This document shows, piece after piece, positions 16,893 to 25,750 of a stretch of DNA of 64,000 nt. The notes beneath the pieces were generated by a model. That model had not been told where the DNA came from. It was given only the letters and a program-made list of their open reading frames with translations, and ran no database searches. The position numbers and the translations under genes were made by a program. The stretch spans positions 25,694 through 89,693 of the forward strand of contig JAJRQK010000013.1 of NCBI GenBank assembly GCA_024280295.1, in the 5' to 3' direction. Source of the DNA: Bacteroidota bacterium. GTDB lineage: Bacteria; Bacteroidota; Bacteroidia; Flavobacteriales_D; Crocinitomicaceae. Position 1 is the stretch's first letter; the number at the start of each line of letters is the position of its first letter.

Positions 16893-18005
16893 TTATGTAT
16901 TCCCTGCTGCCTTCTTTGCCGCCTTTGCTGCCTTTTCTCGTTTCTTTCGGGCTTTCTTTTCAGCCTTAGTTTCTTTTATCTCACTACCTGGAACTTTATC
17001 ATCTTCAGCACCACCATTATCAGGAGTTCCAAAAGCAAATGTCTCTCGACCTTGTTCATCATAGCGATGCTCCTCGATTCTAACTCCTTTTTTATCGTAG
17101 AGGATTTTTTGTTTGGTTATCTTATTTGGGTAGAACTCCAAAAACCAACCGATTTTCACCCCCTTTTTAAAGCTTTCCTTTACTTGAATATCTCCTTGGT
17201 AAAAAAAGGTGGTAAAATCTCCATTCTTCACCCCCATGTTGTAATTTTCGACTTTTAGCAAAGTCCCATCATCGTAATAATACTTAGCTTCCTCATGCTT
17301 TTCACCCTCTTTGTAGAGGACGTCTTGAATAATTACTCCTTTAAGGTTGTGCACTTTAAATGGACCATCAAGGACACCATTTTCATACGAAACCATGTTT
17401 TTAATACGTGATTTCGTATAGTAGGTTCGCTTAATTCCATGAAGATTTCCCGCGGCATAATTCTCCCATAAAGTTGTATCGCTATATCCTTCTTCGTTTT
17501 TATTCTTGAAATAGATTTGTTTCCCATGTAACTCACCCAATTGATAATTGTTCTCCCATGCTAGGTAACCAGTACTGTCGTAAAAATTTAGCCATCGGCC
17601 GCTTTCAACTCCTTGGATATGAGTTTGAATGATTCGAGTACAGCCTGAAGCATAGAAGCTAGTGTCAGTCCCCTGCCGTTTTCCGCTGACAAATGTTACC
17701 CTACGCTCCAAAACACCCGTCATGTGACACGTTTCGCAAGTACCTGTAAAAGGGCTCCCATAACTACCTGAATAGATTAGATCAGCGTCTTGATCATAGG
17801 TTAATTTTTCGTTGCAGTCAATCACTCCAGCTAATTTACCACATTCCCATTCAGCATATCGACGCTGGCTAGGTGGAATAATTTCACCTGTTGCATCGTA
17901 TCGCTCATAACACAACTTCTTTTCTTTAACCTCAGGAATTCCAGGTTGTGCCAAAACGCTCACAATTGAGAATAGACAAATTAATACCACAAAATATTTC
18001 ATCAT
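16893..18005 (-). CDS. Secreted YwqK/MORN-repeat protein with basic C-terminal tail
   Basis: 370 aa from the ATG at 18005 (the longer frame begins with TTG). Signal peptide MMKYFVVLICLFSIVSVLAQ. The middle has at least six repeats of about 23 residues of the MORN/YwqK type, such as NYQLGELHGKQIYF, ENYAAGNLHGIKRTYY, NYNMGVKNGDFTTFF and SFKKGVKIGWFLEFYPN. Two CxxC-like cysteine pairs precede them (GTCETCHMTG). The last 25 residues are Lys/Ala-rich (KAEKKARKKREKAAKAAKKA). YwqK proteins are frequently labelled antitoxins by automatic annotation, without support here. It is last in the envelope operon, 24 nt after the thioesterase. Confidence 0.82.
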   Translation of the reverse strand: MMKYFVVLICLFSIVSVLAQPGIPEVKEKKLCYERYDATGEIIPPSQRRYAEWECGKLAGVIDCNEKLTYDQDADLIYSGSYGSPFTGTCETCHMTGVLERRVTFVSGKRQGTDTSFYASGCTRIIQTHIQGVESGRWLNFYDSTGYLAWENNYQLGELHGKQIYFKNKNEEGYSDTTLWENYAAGNLHGIKRTYYTKSRIKNMVSYENGVLDGPFKVHNLKGVIIQDVLYKEGEKHEEAKYYYDDGTLLKVENYNMGVKNGDFTTFFYQGDIQVKESFKKGVKIGWFLEFYPNKITKQKILYDKKGVRIEEHRYDEQGRETFAFGTPDNGGAEDDKVPGSEIKETKAEKKARKKREKAAKAAKKAAGNT

Positions 18006-18029
18006 TACAGTTTTAGCGTTAATGAACAA

Positions 18030-18431
18030 TTATTGTTCCTTTTTTAAGCTTTCAAGCATTGCTCGCATGCTATCCGGAATCTCAACAGTAGAATTTTTCT
18101 CAGTATCAAATGCGACAAGCGTGGAACTGCCAATTGCGCATAAATTATCTTTCACCATTACACTATAATCCAAAATAAAGGATTTGGTACCTATATGTGA
18201 AGTTGTTACTTCAATTTGAGGTAAATCGTGAAGGAAAATTGGTTTTTTATATTCAATTTCATTCTTCACAAGAATAATTCCGTCCTTCTTCCAATCCCAT
18301 TTGCGGCCTAAAAACCTACCAAAATAATGTACACGAGCCATCTCGAAATAGGTGAGATAAATACTATTATTGACGTGACCCATTACATCTAAATCAGAAT
18401 ATCGAACGGATATTATAGCTGGTTCAATCAT
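18030..18431 (-). CDS. Hotdog-fold acyl-CoA thioesterase (YbgC/4HBT type)
   Basis: 133 aa from the ATG at 18431; a longer upstream reading would overlap the previous gene heavily. The family motif RYSDLDVMGHVNNSIYLTYFEMAR is split as RYSDLDVMGHVNNS then YLTYFEMARV, with the catalytic Asp in DLDVMGHV. It hydrolyses acyl-CoA thioesters in the cytoplasm; the acyl group is unknown. Its start overlaps the stop of the upstream 4,6-dehydratase by 8 nt (ATGATTGA), implying translational coupling. Confidence 0.9.
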   Translation of the reverse strand: MIEPAIISVRYSDLDVMGHVNNSIYLTYFEMARVHYFGRFLGRKWDWKKDGIILVKNEIEYKKPIFLHDLPQIEVTTSHIGTKSFILDYSVMVKDNLCAIGSSTLVAFDTEKNSTVEIPDSMRAMLESLKKEQ

Positions 18432-20307
18432 GTTTATCAAGTTTTTCAAAATCAGAATTATTACTAATGAATTCGGGAACAATTGCTTTCATTTTAGCCA
18501 CAATACTCATATTATTTTGTGTTCCGAATAATTTTATCAAATCATTAATCATTTTGATGTGTTCTAAATCAGCTTTGCGAACTGTTGCTTTCAATATCTG
18601 CGGATGATGTGTTGGCAGTGTATTTTCATCCTTTGCAAGAAGTTCTTCATAAAGCTTTTCTCCAGGTCTCAATCCAGTTATTTTGATTTCAATATCAGTT
18701 CCTAATTCCAATCCGCTTAGTTTGATCATTTTTTTAGCAAGATCAATGATTTTAACAGATTCCCCCATATCGAAGACGAATATCTCGCCTCCGCTTCCCA
18801 TTAGCCCAGCTTCTAACACAAGTTGGCATGCTTCAGGGATAGTCATAAAAAATCGTGTAACTCGTTCATCAGTGACGGTAATCGGTCCGCCATTGGCAAT
18901 TTGACGCTGAAACAATGGAATTACCGATCCATTTGACCCAAGAACATTACCGAAGCGAGTAGTAATGAATTTTGTTTTACCAAGATCATTTTTTGCCTGA
19001 GCGTAAACTTCAGCAATCCGTTTGGATGCTCCCATAACATTCGTAGGGTTCACGGCTTTATCTGTGGAAATCATTACAAACTTATACACTCCAAACTCAA
19101 CTGAAAGGTCAACTAAATTTCGTGTCCCAAGGACATTTGTTAATACCGCTTCTGACGGATTACTTTCCATTAGAGGGACATGCTTATATGCCGCTGCATG
19201 AAAGACAAATTTCGGTTTAAATGTTCCCAGTAGATTCTTCATTCGCTCATAGCTACGAATGTCTCCAATTACAACTTCAAAATTTAAATTCGGAAAATCT
19301 GATTTGATCTCATTTTGCAAGTCGTATTGAGGAGATTCAGCCTGATCAAGTAGAATGATTTTCGCAGGATGGTACTTTGCAATTTGCCGTACAAGTCCAC
19401 TCCCAATTGATCCAGCAGCCCCAGTTATCAAGATTATTTCGCCTTTCAACTCCTCTCGGATTTTTTCTTCTCCAAGGTTGATGGGTTTCCGACCAAGTAA
19501 GGCATCAATTTTAATTTTCGTAAGTTGTTTTGAAGAGAATTCACCGTTGATCCAACTTTTTGTACTTGGAACCTTTACAACTGTAACATTATACTCCAGA
19601 CAGAGTTCAGCGATTCGCTTTCGATTATTCTTATCAGGTTCTTGGATAGCTATTATCAAACGAGTTATTCCATCTTCTTGAAGCATTTTCTCCAATTTAG
19701 AAGTATGAAATATTGTTTTCCCTTCAAGTCGATTTCCTGCCAGTTTCTTATTATCATCGAGAAAACCAACTATTTTCTCCTTGCTCGTTAAATCTTTTTC
19801 AATGGTTCTTTTTGTTATTAATCCCGAAATTCCAGCACCATAAATAAGAACTCTCTCCTCCGTTTTTTTTACCTTCATTGATTCGAGGTACAATAATTTG
19901 ATAGAAAATCTCAAGCCAAGTAAGAGCAAGAAAGATGCAAGTAGCTCGATAAGCAAAACCGAAGTTGGGAATAAATAATGACCATCAACATAATAAAGAC
20001 GAAGAAGCCCGAGAATAAAAAAGAGAAACGAACTAGTTATGGATGCGAAAAAAATACGGCGTAAATCCTCTGTGGAAGTATGTCGAACTAGCCCTTTATG
20101 AATTTTAAAGAGGTAAAAAACAAAAAATTTGACTGCGATATAAATTAAAATAGATTTTGACAAAACTTCCCATTCCTTCTCGATTATTTTAACTTCTGCC
20201 TTGAGGTCAAAACGAATTAAATAAGCGAAAAACAATGCCACGAGCGAAAGAAACAAGTCAATTAAGACAACTACCCATCGTGGTGTATTTGATTTTGGAA
20301 GAAGCAT
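18424..20307 (-). CDS. Membrane nucleotide-sugar 4,6-dehydratase (CapD/WbpM/PglF type)
   Basis: 627 aa from the ATG at 20307 (a TTG two codons upstream is less likely). Four or five membrane helices occupy residues up to about 130. A first Rossmann-like domain follows (VLIYGAGISGLIT), then the catalytic SDR domain (ILITGAAGSIGSGLVRQI). The active site reads MISTDKAVNPTNVMGASKR: Ser, Met and Lys replace the ordinary Ser-Tyr-Lys, as known for the long WbpM/FlaA1-type enzymes. It probably dehydrates UDP-GlcNAc for capsule, O-antigen or glycan synthesis. Overlaps the thioesterase gene by 8 nt. Confidence 0.93.
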   Translation of the reverse strand: MLLPKSNTPRWVVVLIDLFLSLVALFFAYLIRFDLKAEVKIIEKEWEVLSKSILIYIAVKFFVFYLFKIHKGLVRHTSTEDLRRIFFASITSSFLFFILGLLRLYYVDGHYLFPTSVLLIELLASFLLLLGLRFSIKLLYLESMKVKKTEERVLIYGAGISGLITKRTIEKDLTSKEKIVGFLDDNKKLAGNRLEGKTIFHTSKLEKMLQEDGITRLIIAIQEPDKNNRKRIAELCLEYNVTVVKVPSTKSWINGEFSSKQLTKIKIDALLGRKPINLGEEKIREELKGEIILITGAAGSIGSGLVRQIAKYHPAKIILLDQAESPQYDLQNEIKSDFPNLNFEVVIGDIRSYERMKNLLGTFKPKFVFHAAAYKHVPLMESNPSEAVLTNVLGTRNLVDLSVEFGVYKFVMISTDKAVNPTNVMGASKRIAEVYAQAKNDLGKTKFITTRFGNVLGSNGSVIPLFQRQIANGGPITVTDERVTRFFMTIPEACQLVLEAGLMGSGGEIFVFDMGESVKIIDLAKKMIKLSGLELGTDIEIKITGLRPGEKLYEELLAKDENTLPTHHPQILKATVRKADLEHIKMINDLIKLFGTQNNMSIVAKMKAIVPEFISNNSDFEKLDKHD

Positions 20308-20349
20308 AAACAAATGTAGTAAAAAGGATAGCAGGGAAAACTGCCTAAA

Positions 20350-21252
20350 TCAAGACTTTTTGAACCATCTACTTTTAATTATTCGCATCCAATTGAGCCA
20401 AAACGGTCCGTTATTGATCCGATAACTGAAATATTCAAAATCTTGCCCTCCGAAATTTTGATTAAATCTTCTAACACCTTCTACGCGTGAACCTCCAAAA
20501 TCGAAATAAAGATCATCTTTTTGTCCATTTGATATCGCCGAATCAATTGCAAGATACATTCCTCCATTATCTCTAGTTTCCTCCATCACAGCTCCTTTTG
20601 AGTAGAAAACTTGTTTTTCATCTTGAAAGCAAATAATTCCACCTTGACATTTGTCATCCCTAATTACTTCAAACGCTCGAAGGAAATCATGTTGATCTGC
20701 TGTTTCAAACATTTCTGATAATCTCGCTAAGGAAACATCGCTCATACCAGAAAATTTATTATTCAGTTCCGACTGAATGATTTTAAAAATTGATTTCCAA
20801 TTGGAAGTCTGTCGAACAGTTAACTCGAAACGCTTAGATTTGTTTAGCATTCGATTTACTTGTGGTTTTCGTTTACCAGTTCCATCAAAAAATTGACAGA
20901 CAAAAGTATCAAAGTCATCACCTAAAATTGGTTCTTTGAATTCAACCTCAATCAACTTAAAACTGGAAAAAATTATTTTTTTTAACTCTTCGTAGTTTAA
21001 GGCACTCTTATTCCCTAGCAGTTCTAAATAACTGACAAATATTGGCGTGTATAAGATCCGCTGACGCATACGTTCAGTATAAGGAAGGGCAAGACCAATA
21101 GAATATGAGTCATTTGTGATGACACACCAATTTTCTGCAATGGAATCTAGGCACCATGAATAAGAGAAGAAAGCTGCGTTCATAGATCGAGCAACGAGTT
21201 CATCCCATTTCTCAACATTTAAGTCCTCTCTATGAATGATTTTCAAGTTCAT
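20350..21252 (-). CDS. FemAB/GNAT-fold protein, putative transferase
   Basis: 300 aa starting at the ATG at 21252; the longer frame starts at TTG. No signal peptide. The C-terminal half has the features of the FemAB/BioF2-like acyl- or aminoacyl-transferase fold: DKCQGGIICFQDEKQVFYSKGAV, DDLYFDFGGSRVEGVRRFNQ and NFGGQDFEYFSYRINNGP. Such proteins can add acyl groups to sugars or peptides in cell-envelope glycan clusters. Its position 42 nt upstream of the 4,6-dehydratase supports a role in modifying a nucleotide sugar or glycan, but this is inference. Confidence 0.75.
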   Translation of the reverse strand: MNLKIIHREDLNVEKWDELVARSMNAAFFSYSWCLDSIAENWCVITNDSYSIGLALPYTERMRQRILYTPIFVSYLELLGNKSALNYEELKKIIFSSFKLIEVEFKEPILGDDFDTFVCQFFDGTGKRKPQVNRMLNKSKRFELTVRQTSNWKSIFKIIQSELNNKFSGMSDVSLARLSEMFETADQHDFLRAFEVIRDDKCQGGIICFQDEKQVFYSKGAVMEETRDNGGMYLAIDSAISNGQKDDLYFDFGGSRVEGVRRFNQNFGGQDFEYFSYRINNGPFWLNWMRIIKSRWFKKS

Positions 21253-21316
21253 TTTGGTTACGAATATAAGCAATGAAAATTAGCCTTCATCGTGATCAAT
21301 TTACTATCTTAGGAGT

Positions 21317-21736
21317 ATGAAACGACTAATGTTATTTTTTATTGGAGTATTGTTTATTTTCGCTACTCATGCACAAGAACTTGAACAGGCACAGATCGAT
21401 TTCGCAAATGCATTTGTAGAGGTTGTAACTTCGCATAAACGAGGAAGAATTCTCAAGAAGATTGACAAAAAATATCGAAAAGAGCAAATCAAGTTTTTAG
21501 ATGGTAATAAAGTGCAATTTATTGATGAATTATTCGGTGGAAGTGATTTAATGACAGCTAAATGGATAAACATCAACATGCTTGATATTCAGAAAATTGA
21601 AATTGCGGAAGTACAAAAAGTTGATGACGGTTACCGCTACATTTTTCGAATTCGAGATGGGAAACACGATCTATTATCATCCTTGTTGTTAATGAAACAA
21701 AATGGGAAATTTGCATTTATTGGAGGAAGCGGATGA
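21317..21736 (+). CDS. Small secreted protein, unknown function
   Basis: 139 aa with a signal peptide (MKRLMLFFIGVLFIFATHAQ). Mature part is helical and basic at first (VVTSHKRGRILKKIDKKYRKE), then alternates hydrophobic and charged residues (YRYIFRIRDGKHDLLSSLLL) and ends KFAFIGGSG. I do not recognise a family. The stop overlaps the start of the CYTH gene by 4 nt (ATGA), so the two are translationally coupled and possibly functionally paired. Confidence 0.8.
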   Translation: MKRLMLFFIGVLFIFATHAQELEQAQIDFANAFVEVVTSHKRGRILKKIDKKYRKEQIKFLDGNKVQFIDELFGGSDLMTAKWININMLDIQKIEIAEVQKVDDGYRYIFRIRDGKHDLLSSLLLMKQNGKFAFIGGSG

Positions 21737-22185
21737 AAGAAATTGAACATAAATTCCTTGTCGATGCTGAAAAATGGGGTATTATTAACAAACCGAATCC
21801 TAGCCTCATTGTACAAGGCTATTTGAGTAAAAGCATTGATTGCACTGTACGAATTAGAATAAATGAATCAAAGGGCTATATCACAATTAAAGGAAAGACG
21901 GAGGGGATTTCTCGTGTGGAATTTGAGTATGAAATCCCCATGAAGGATGCCGAATCAATGATTGAATTATTCACCGAAAAGCACATCCGAAAGGATCGCT
22001 ACGAAATTAAGCACAAAGAAAATCTTTGGGAAGTCGATGTGTTTCATGGCGCACTAAAGGGTTTAATTCTTGCAGAATTGGAAGTAAAAACCGAGGATGA
22101 AGTATTTGACTTACCTGATTGGGTTACGGAAGATGTTTCTGAGGATCCAAATTATTACAATGCAGTGTTGATTGAGAAGAACTGA
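21733..22185 (+). CDS. CYTH-domain triphosphate tunnel protein
   Basis: 150 aa made of one CYTH domain. The N-terminal ExExK motif is present as EIEHK (Glu3, Glu5, Lys7), followed by QGYLSK, TVRIRINESKGYITIKGKT and DRYEIKHKENLWEVDVFHG, giving the alternating basic and acidic strands of the tunnel. Relatives are inorganic triphosphatases, thiamine triphosphatases or adenylate cyclases; the sequence does not separate these. It overlaps the upstream secreted-protein gene by ATGA. Confidence 0.92.
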   Translation: MKEIEHKFLVDAEKWGIINKPNPSLIVQGYLSKSIDCTVRIRINESKGYITIKGKTEGISRVEFEYEIPMKDAESMIELFTEKHIRKDRYEIKHKENLWEVDVFHGALKGLILAELEVKTEDEVFDLPDWVTEDVSEDPNYYNAVLIEKN

Positions 22186-22266
22186 GAAATAGATATTCAG
22201 TCCATTAGGGTTTTAAGACTATAATCCGAAATGTAGATTGTTTGAAAACAAGGAATAGGGAGAGAT

Positions 22267-22674
22267 ATGAGAACTTGTAAATCGTTTATTTTCATAGTAG
22301 GAATCATTGTTTCCCCCACTTTATGGAGTCAGGGGTTTGTGGAAGGAAATCCAGCAGGATCAATTTGGCTGATTAACGAGTCAATAACTTTTAAATATCT
22401 GAATACTTCCAATGAAATTGGTTTGTCGAGAGCAAGAGAAACTGAAACTTCCCCTTCTAAAGAATTAACTTCATGGAGCTTTGGTGATGATTATGTAGTC
22501 ATTGAACGAGCACAATTGGGCAAAGATTCGATAGGAGTGATTCGCTTGAATTACTCCTATCTACCAGAATCCAAAACATTGATTTTAGCTCGCCCAGAAG
22601 CTTACTCTGCTGCATGGGTATATAAAATTGGAGCTACTTCTACAGGATCATACGTTTTGCTATTTAGACAATAA
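22267..22674 (+). CDS. Small secreted protein, unknown function
   Basis: 135 aa with a signal peptide (about residues 1-23, LWSQG). The mature part is beta-rich (SITFKYLNTSNEIGLS, YVVIERAQLGKDSIGVIRLNY, GSYVLLFRQ). No recognised family. It is convergent with the 105-aa gene and sits 81 nt after the CYTH gene. Confidence 0.65.
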   Translation: MRTCKSFIFIVGIIVSPTLWSQGFVEGNPAGSIWLINESITFKYLNTSNEIGLSRARETETSPSKELTSWSFGDDYVVIERAQLGKDSIGVIRLNYSYLPESKTLILARPEAYSAAWVYKIGATSTGSYVLLFRQ

Positions 22675-22694
22675 ACCAGTAGATTTATTAAAAA

Positions 22695-23012
22695 TCACTC
22701 TCGATCCAGCCCTTTCTTAAGTAAATCCATCACTGTAGAGCCAGTTTCAACGTCAAACCAATTTTCAAATACGTTAAACTTAATTTCTGGAAATGAATCT
22801 TCATTGTCCGACACAGCATCTAATTCTGCCAAGAATATTCGCTTGAAATTCTCTTTAATTAGTAACGCATCATCATAAAATTCTTCTTCCGTAAGGTAGA
22901 TGGTAGGTTCTCCATCCAGTATCAATTCAAAGTCTGGTTCTTGCTCATTAGCCCAATCAACGAAAGGCTGTTTCGCTCGAACAATTAGATAACCACGATT
23001 TACAACGAACAT
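22695..23012 (-). CDS. Conserved hypothetical protein
   Basis: 105 aa, no signal peptide, acidic. The opening VNRGYLIVRAKQPFVDWANEQEP and the closing FNVFENWFDVETGSTVMDL resemble a widespread uncharacterised family that I recall from proteobacteria; this needs a search. Its ATG overlaps the upstream stop by 1 nt (TAATG), so it is the last gene of a threonine aldolase-lipoprotein-hypothetical operon. Confidence 0.7.
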   Translation of the reverse strand: MFVVNRGYLIVRAKQPFVDWANEQEPDFELILDGEPTIYLTEEEFYDDALLIKENFKRIFLAELDAVSDNEDSFPEIKFNVFENWFDVETGSTVMDLLKKGLDRE

Positions 23013-23641
23013 TATTTTTCTAATTTAATTGTCTTTTTCCTATCATCAACAAACTGGTACCATCGTACTTTTCCGTTTCGCGATTGTTCAAGAATATAAT
23101 TCCAGTCATCTTTGATATCTATGCTTGCAAGATAATCTTCAATTGATCTTGTTTTGATAGCGTGATCCGACTCGACAAAAATCATACACTCATTATTTGC
23201 GTACAAATGAAATGCGTCTTTTTGAAGGTTCTTACTCTCACCAACTTGAATAGATTTGCGTTTCGGTCCAAAACAATCAATCCAGTTAAATAATGCATTC
23301 GTCACACGAGCTGAATCTTTGTAAGTCCAACGGTAAATATGAAGTACTTGTCCACCACCGATCAATTCATACTTGACATCATCAATATGACCAAATCGAT
23401 CCGCCATTAAAGTGGTTGACACTTTATTTATACTATCAAATATAATTCCTAACTCAGCGAATTCATCTTGTAAAATAGCAAGTGAATCTACGCCCGTTTC
23501 ATGTGACAATGTATCTTTTCCATATTCACCATCAGCGGTTGGAATAATGTCACGCATATCTTTAACTTCATTCTCTGTGGAATTACATGCACTAATTAAG
23601 AGTACCAAAGTGAAAATCGATATGCTTCTAATCTTTTTCAT
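23012..23641 (-). CDS. Lipoprotein, unknown function
   Basis: 209 aa with a lipoprotein signal (MKKIRSISIFTLVLLISAC, lipobox ISAC with Cys19). The mature part includes DRFGHIDDVKYELIGGGQVLHIYRWTY and SIQVGESKNLQKDAFHLYANN. No recognised family. It lies between threonine aldolase (start directly abutting the stop) and the 105-aa gene (1-nt overlap), an arrangement that suggests co-expression rather than shared function. Confidence 0.7.
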   Translation of the reverse strand: MKKIRSISIFTLVLLISACNSTENEVKDMRDIIPTADGEYGKDTLSHETGVDSLAILQDEFAELGIIFDSINKVSTTLMADRFGHIDDVKYELIGGGQVLHIYRWTYKDSARVTNALFNWIDCFGPKRKSIQVGESKNLQKDAFHLYANNECMIFVESDHAIKTRSIEDYLASIDIKDDWNYILEQSRNGKVRWYQFVDDRKKTIKLEK

Positions 23642-24661
23642 CTATACATTTAACGACCGAATGACAGAAATCGTTTGATCAATGTCATTTTTTGAAATAT
23701 CTAAATGTGTCACCAAACGAATCATACCTGGACCAAAAGCAATCGTTTGAATACCTTGTCCGCTTAAATTTGATATTATCACATCTCTTTTATTAGCATC
23801 TTTGAGAATTACAACAACAATGTTTGTTTCGACTTTCGGAACTTCCAAGACCCAATCCAACCCATTAAAAACAGTTTCAAGTGCTTTTGCATTCTCATGA
23901 TCCTCTGACAGACGTGAAATATTATTTTTCAATGCGTATAATCCACCAGCAGCAATTAACCCAGCTTGTCGCATTCCTCCTCCGAATACTTTTCGTGTTC
24001 GTCTTGCTCGCTGAATGAAATCTTCAGTACCCAAAAGAAGAGATCCTATCGGTGCCCCAAGTCCTTTTGATAAACACAGTGAAATTGAATCGAATTCAGC
24101 AGCATAGGTTTTAAGATCCACGTTGTTTTCTACCATTGCATTCATTAACCGAGCACCGTCCAGATGCAATGGGAGGTTTTTACTCAAGCAAAATTTTCGA
24201 ATTTTCTGGATCTCCGAAAAATCATAAATTGCGCCACCTCCTCGATTCGTAGTATCCTCCAAAGAAACCAACTGGGTAACTGGCAAATGAATATCATCAG
24301 GATTTACCCATTGAGAAATTTGCTCGACGGACAATCTTCCTCGATCTCCATCCAATAAGCGAACAGATGCTCCAGAATTTCGAGCAATTCCACCACCTTC
24401 ATACTTATAGATATGACTTTCTTGATGCGTAATCACCTCACCACCTGGTTGAACATACAGATTAATTGCAATCTGATTTGTTTGTGTACCCGAAGAACAA
24501 TAAATAGAAGCCTCCATTCCAAACATATCAGCAGCAAATGATTCTAGTTCATTTACAGTTGGATCATCTTGAAAAACGTCATCGCCCACAGGTGCGGTAA
24601 ACATCGCATCACGCATCGCTTGAGATGGCCTGGTAACCGTATCGCTTCTAAAATCAATCAT
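23642..24661 (-). CDS. ltaE: Low-specificity L-threonine aldolase
   Basis: 339-aa PLP-dependent fold type I enzyme, converting threonine or allo-threonine into glycine and acetaldehyde. The N-terminal MIDFRSDTVTRPSQAMRDAM is characteristic. SSGTQTNQIA sits near the cofactor phosphate, HLDGARL (Asp168) holds the pyridine nitrogen, and SLCLSKGLGAPIGS gives the Schiff-base Lys199. Minus-strand upstream DNA has TATTTTTTG, close to the Bacteroidota -7 box. It heads a three-gene operon. GlyA elsewhere in the window uses the glycine pool. Confidence 0.95.
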   Translation of the reverse strand: MIDFRSDTVTRPSQAMRDAMFTAPVGDDVFQDDPTVNELESFAADMFGMEASIYCSSGTQTNQIAINLYVQPGGEVITHQESHIYKYEGGGIARNSGASVRLLDGDRGRLSVEQISQWVNPDDIHLPVTQLVSLEDTTNRGGGAIYDFSEIQKIRKFCLSKNLPLHLDGARLMNAMVENNVDLKTYAAEFDSISLCLSKGLGAPIGSLLLGTEDFIQRARRTRKVFGGGMRQAGLIAAGGLYALKNNISRLSEDHENAKALETVFNGLDWVLEVPKVETNIVVVILKDANKRDVIISNLSGQGIQTIAFGPGMIRLVTHLDISKNDIDQTISVIRSLNV

Positions 24662-24732
24662 AATCTTTATTTATTTGCAAAAAATACAGTTTCCGGTAAG
24701 AAAAATGTCTTCTTTTTAGCTTTTTTTACACT

Positions 24733-24900
24733 ATGGAATATGCAATCATAGCGGTCGCCGTGCTTTTCGGTGCAAGTTTAACATTTTTCTCAGGTTTTGG
24801 GTTAGGTACGATTATACTTCCGGTATTTAGTGTCTTCTTAGACTTTTCTATAGTGGCTTGTAGAAGTATTATCACCCCTCACGGGAGGGCTCTTAATTAG
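24733..24900 (+). pseudogene. TauE/SafE-family permease, 5' fragment
   Basis: The frame reads MEYAIIAVAVLFGASLTFFS then GFGLGTIILPVFSVFLDFS, an unmistakable start of a TauE/SafE (sulfite exporter/DUF81) permease: the first helix and the conserved GFGLGT turn. It then loses similarity after about residue 42 and hits a stop at codon 56. A functional protein would have about 240 residues and seven or eight helices. No further pieces are visible downstream before the FtsB-like gene, so the rest appears deleted. Confidence 0.75.
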
Positions 24901-24986
24901 CGAACTAATCCATTGAGATTAAGCTTTCACACATTTCAATCTGAATAAGATTTACAAGTTAGTTTCTTCAGACAACTGTGATCAAC

Positions 24987-24994
24987 TATCTTTG
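24987..24994 (+). promoter_or_regulatory. Bacteroidota -7 box of the FtsB-like gene
   Basis: TATCTTTG matches the TAnnTTTG consensus exactly. It ends only 4 nt before the ATG, so the transcript would be almost leaderless if this box is used. Confidence 0.45.
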
Positions 24995-24998
24995 AAAC

Positions 24999-25283
24999 AT
25001 GAAGAAAACGTTATCCTATCTTCGCAATAAGTTTGTTATGGCAAGTGCCATATTTCTGGTATATACTTTATTTTTAGGTGAGGACGACATCTTCACAATC
25101 ATACGTCATAGGCATAAACTTGAGCAATTAGAAACATCTAAAGCTGAGATCGAATCACAATTATTTGAGACAAGATCTATACTAGATAAGTTAGATAATC
25201 GGTCCGAGGTTGAACGTTTTGCGCGTGAAAAAAAATACTTCAAAAAAGATAACGAAGACATCTTTGTCATCTTTTACGATTAG
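24999..25283 (+). CDS. FtsB/DivIC-like septum formation initiator
   Basis: 94 aa with a short cytoplasmic N-terminus, one membrane helix (about residues 13-27) and a coiled coil (about 34-70: RHRHKLEQLETSKAEIESQL). The C-terminal segment VERFAREKKYFKKDNEDIFVI matches the conserved end of the DivIC/FtsB family, which joins FtsL and FtsQ in the divisome. FtsB and DivIC are hard to tell apart by sequence. Its promoter lies against the broken TauE/SafE gene. Confidence 0.88.
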   Translation: MKKTLSYLRNKFVMASAIFLVYTLFLGEDDIFTIIRHRHKLEQLETSKAEIESQLFETRSILDKLDNRSEVERFAREKKYFKKDNEDIFVIFYD

Positions 25284-25340
25284 TTTCATCCAACAATCTA
25301 ATGTCAATTTTGTAGTTTTAGAGAAATAAATCTCAAATCT

Positions 25341-25748
25341 ATGAAGATATTACTTGCCACACTATTTTATCTGTTCATTGTTGGATGTTCAAATGATGTT
25401 CATCAAAAAAAAGATCCGAAGGATAATAATCAGTTAGAAGAAAAGGTCGAGCAAGAATCTAAGGATCAAGTATTCATTTACCAAAGTGATGATATGGGGA
25501 TTATCGAATACCTCAAATGCACTAAGATTGATAAAAAGGCTTCAAACTGGGTTTATTACACAGAGAAGAATCACAAAGAAATTGAACTTGGTGTGATGAA
25601 TTATCGTGGAATGGAAATGATCTTCTTTAAAAATAGTCCTGATGTGATTTACGATATTTTAGGATCAGAGTGTGGATTTACGCTGGAAGAAAATGATGAT
25701 ATCTCTCAGTGGTATGAGCAAATTAGTCCAGATTGTGATCTAAACTAG
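25341..25748 (+). CDS. Small lipoprotein, unknown function
   Basis: 135 aa with a lipoprotein signal (MKILLATLFYLFIVGC, Cys16). After a Lys/Asp/Glu-rich linker, the domain includes DMGIIEYLKCTKIDKKASNWVYY and ends ISPDCDLN. No family recognised. It ends 2 nt before the convergent SpoIID gene stop. Confidence 0.65.
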   Translation: MKILLATLFYLFIVGCSNDVHQKKDPKDNNQLEEKVEQESKDQVFIYQSDDMGIIEYLKCTKIDKKASNWVYYTEKNHKEIELGVMNYRGMEMIFFKNSPDVIYDILGSECGFTLEENDDISQWYEQISPDCDLN

Positions 25749-25750
25749 TC

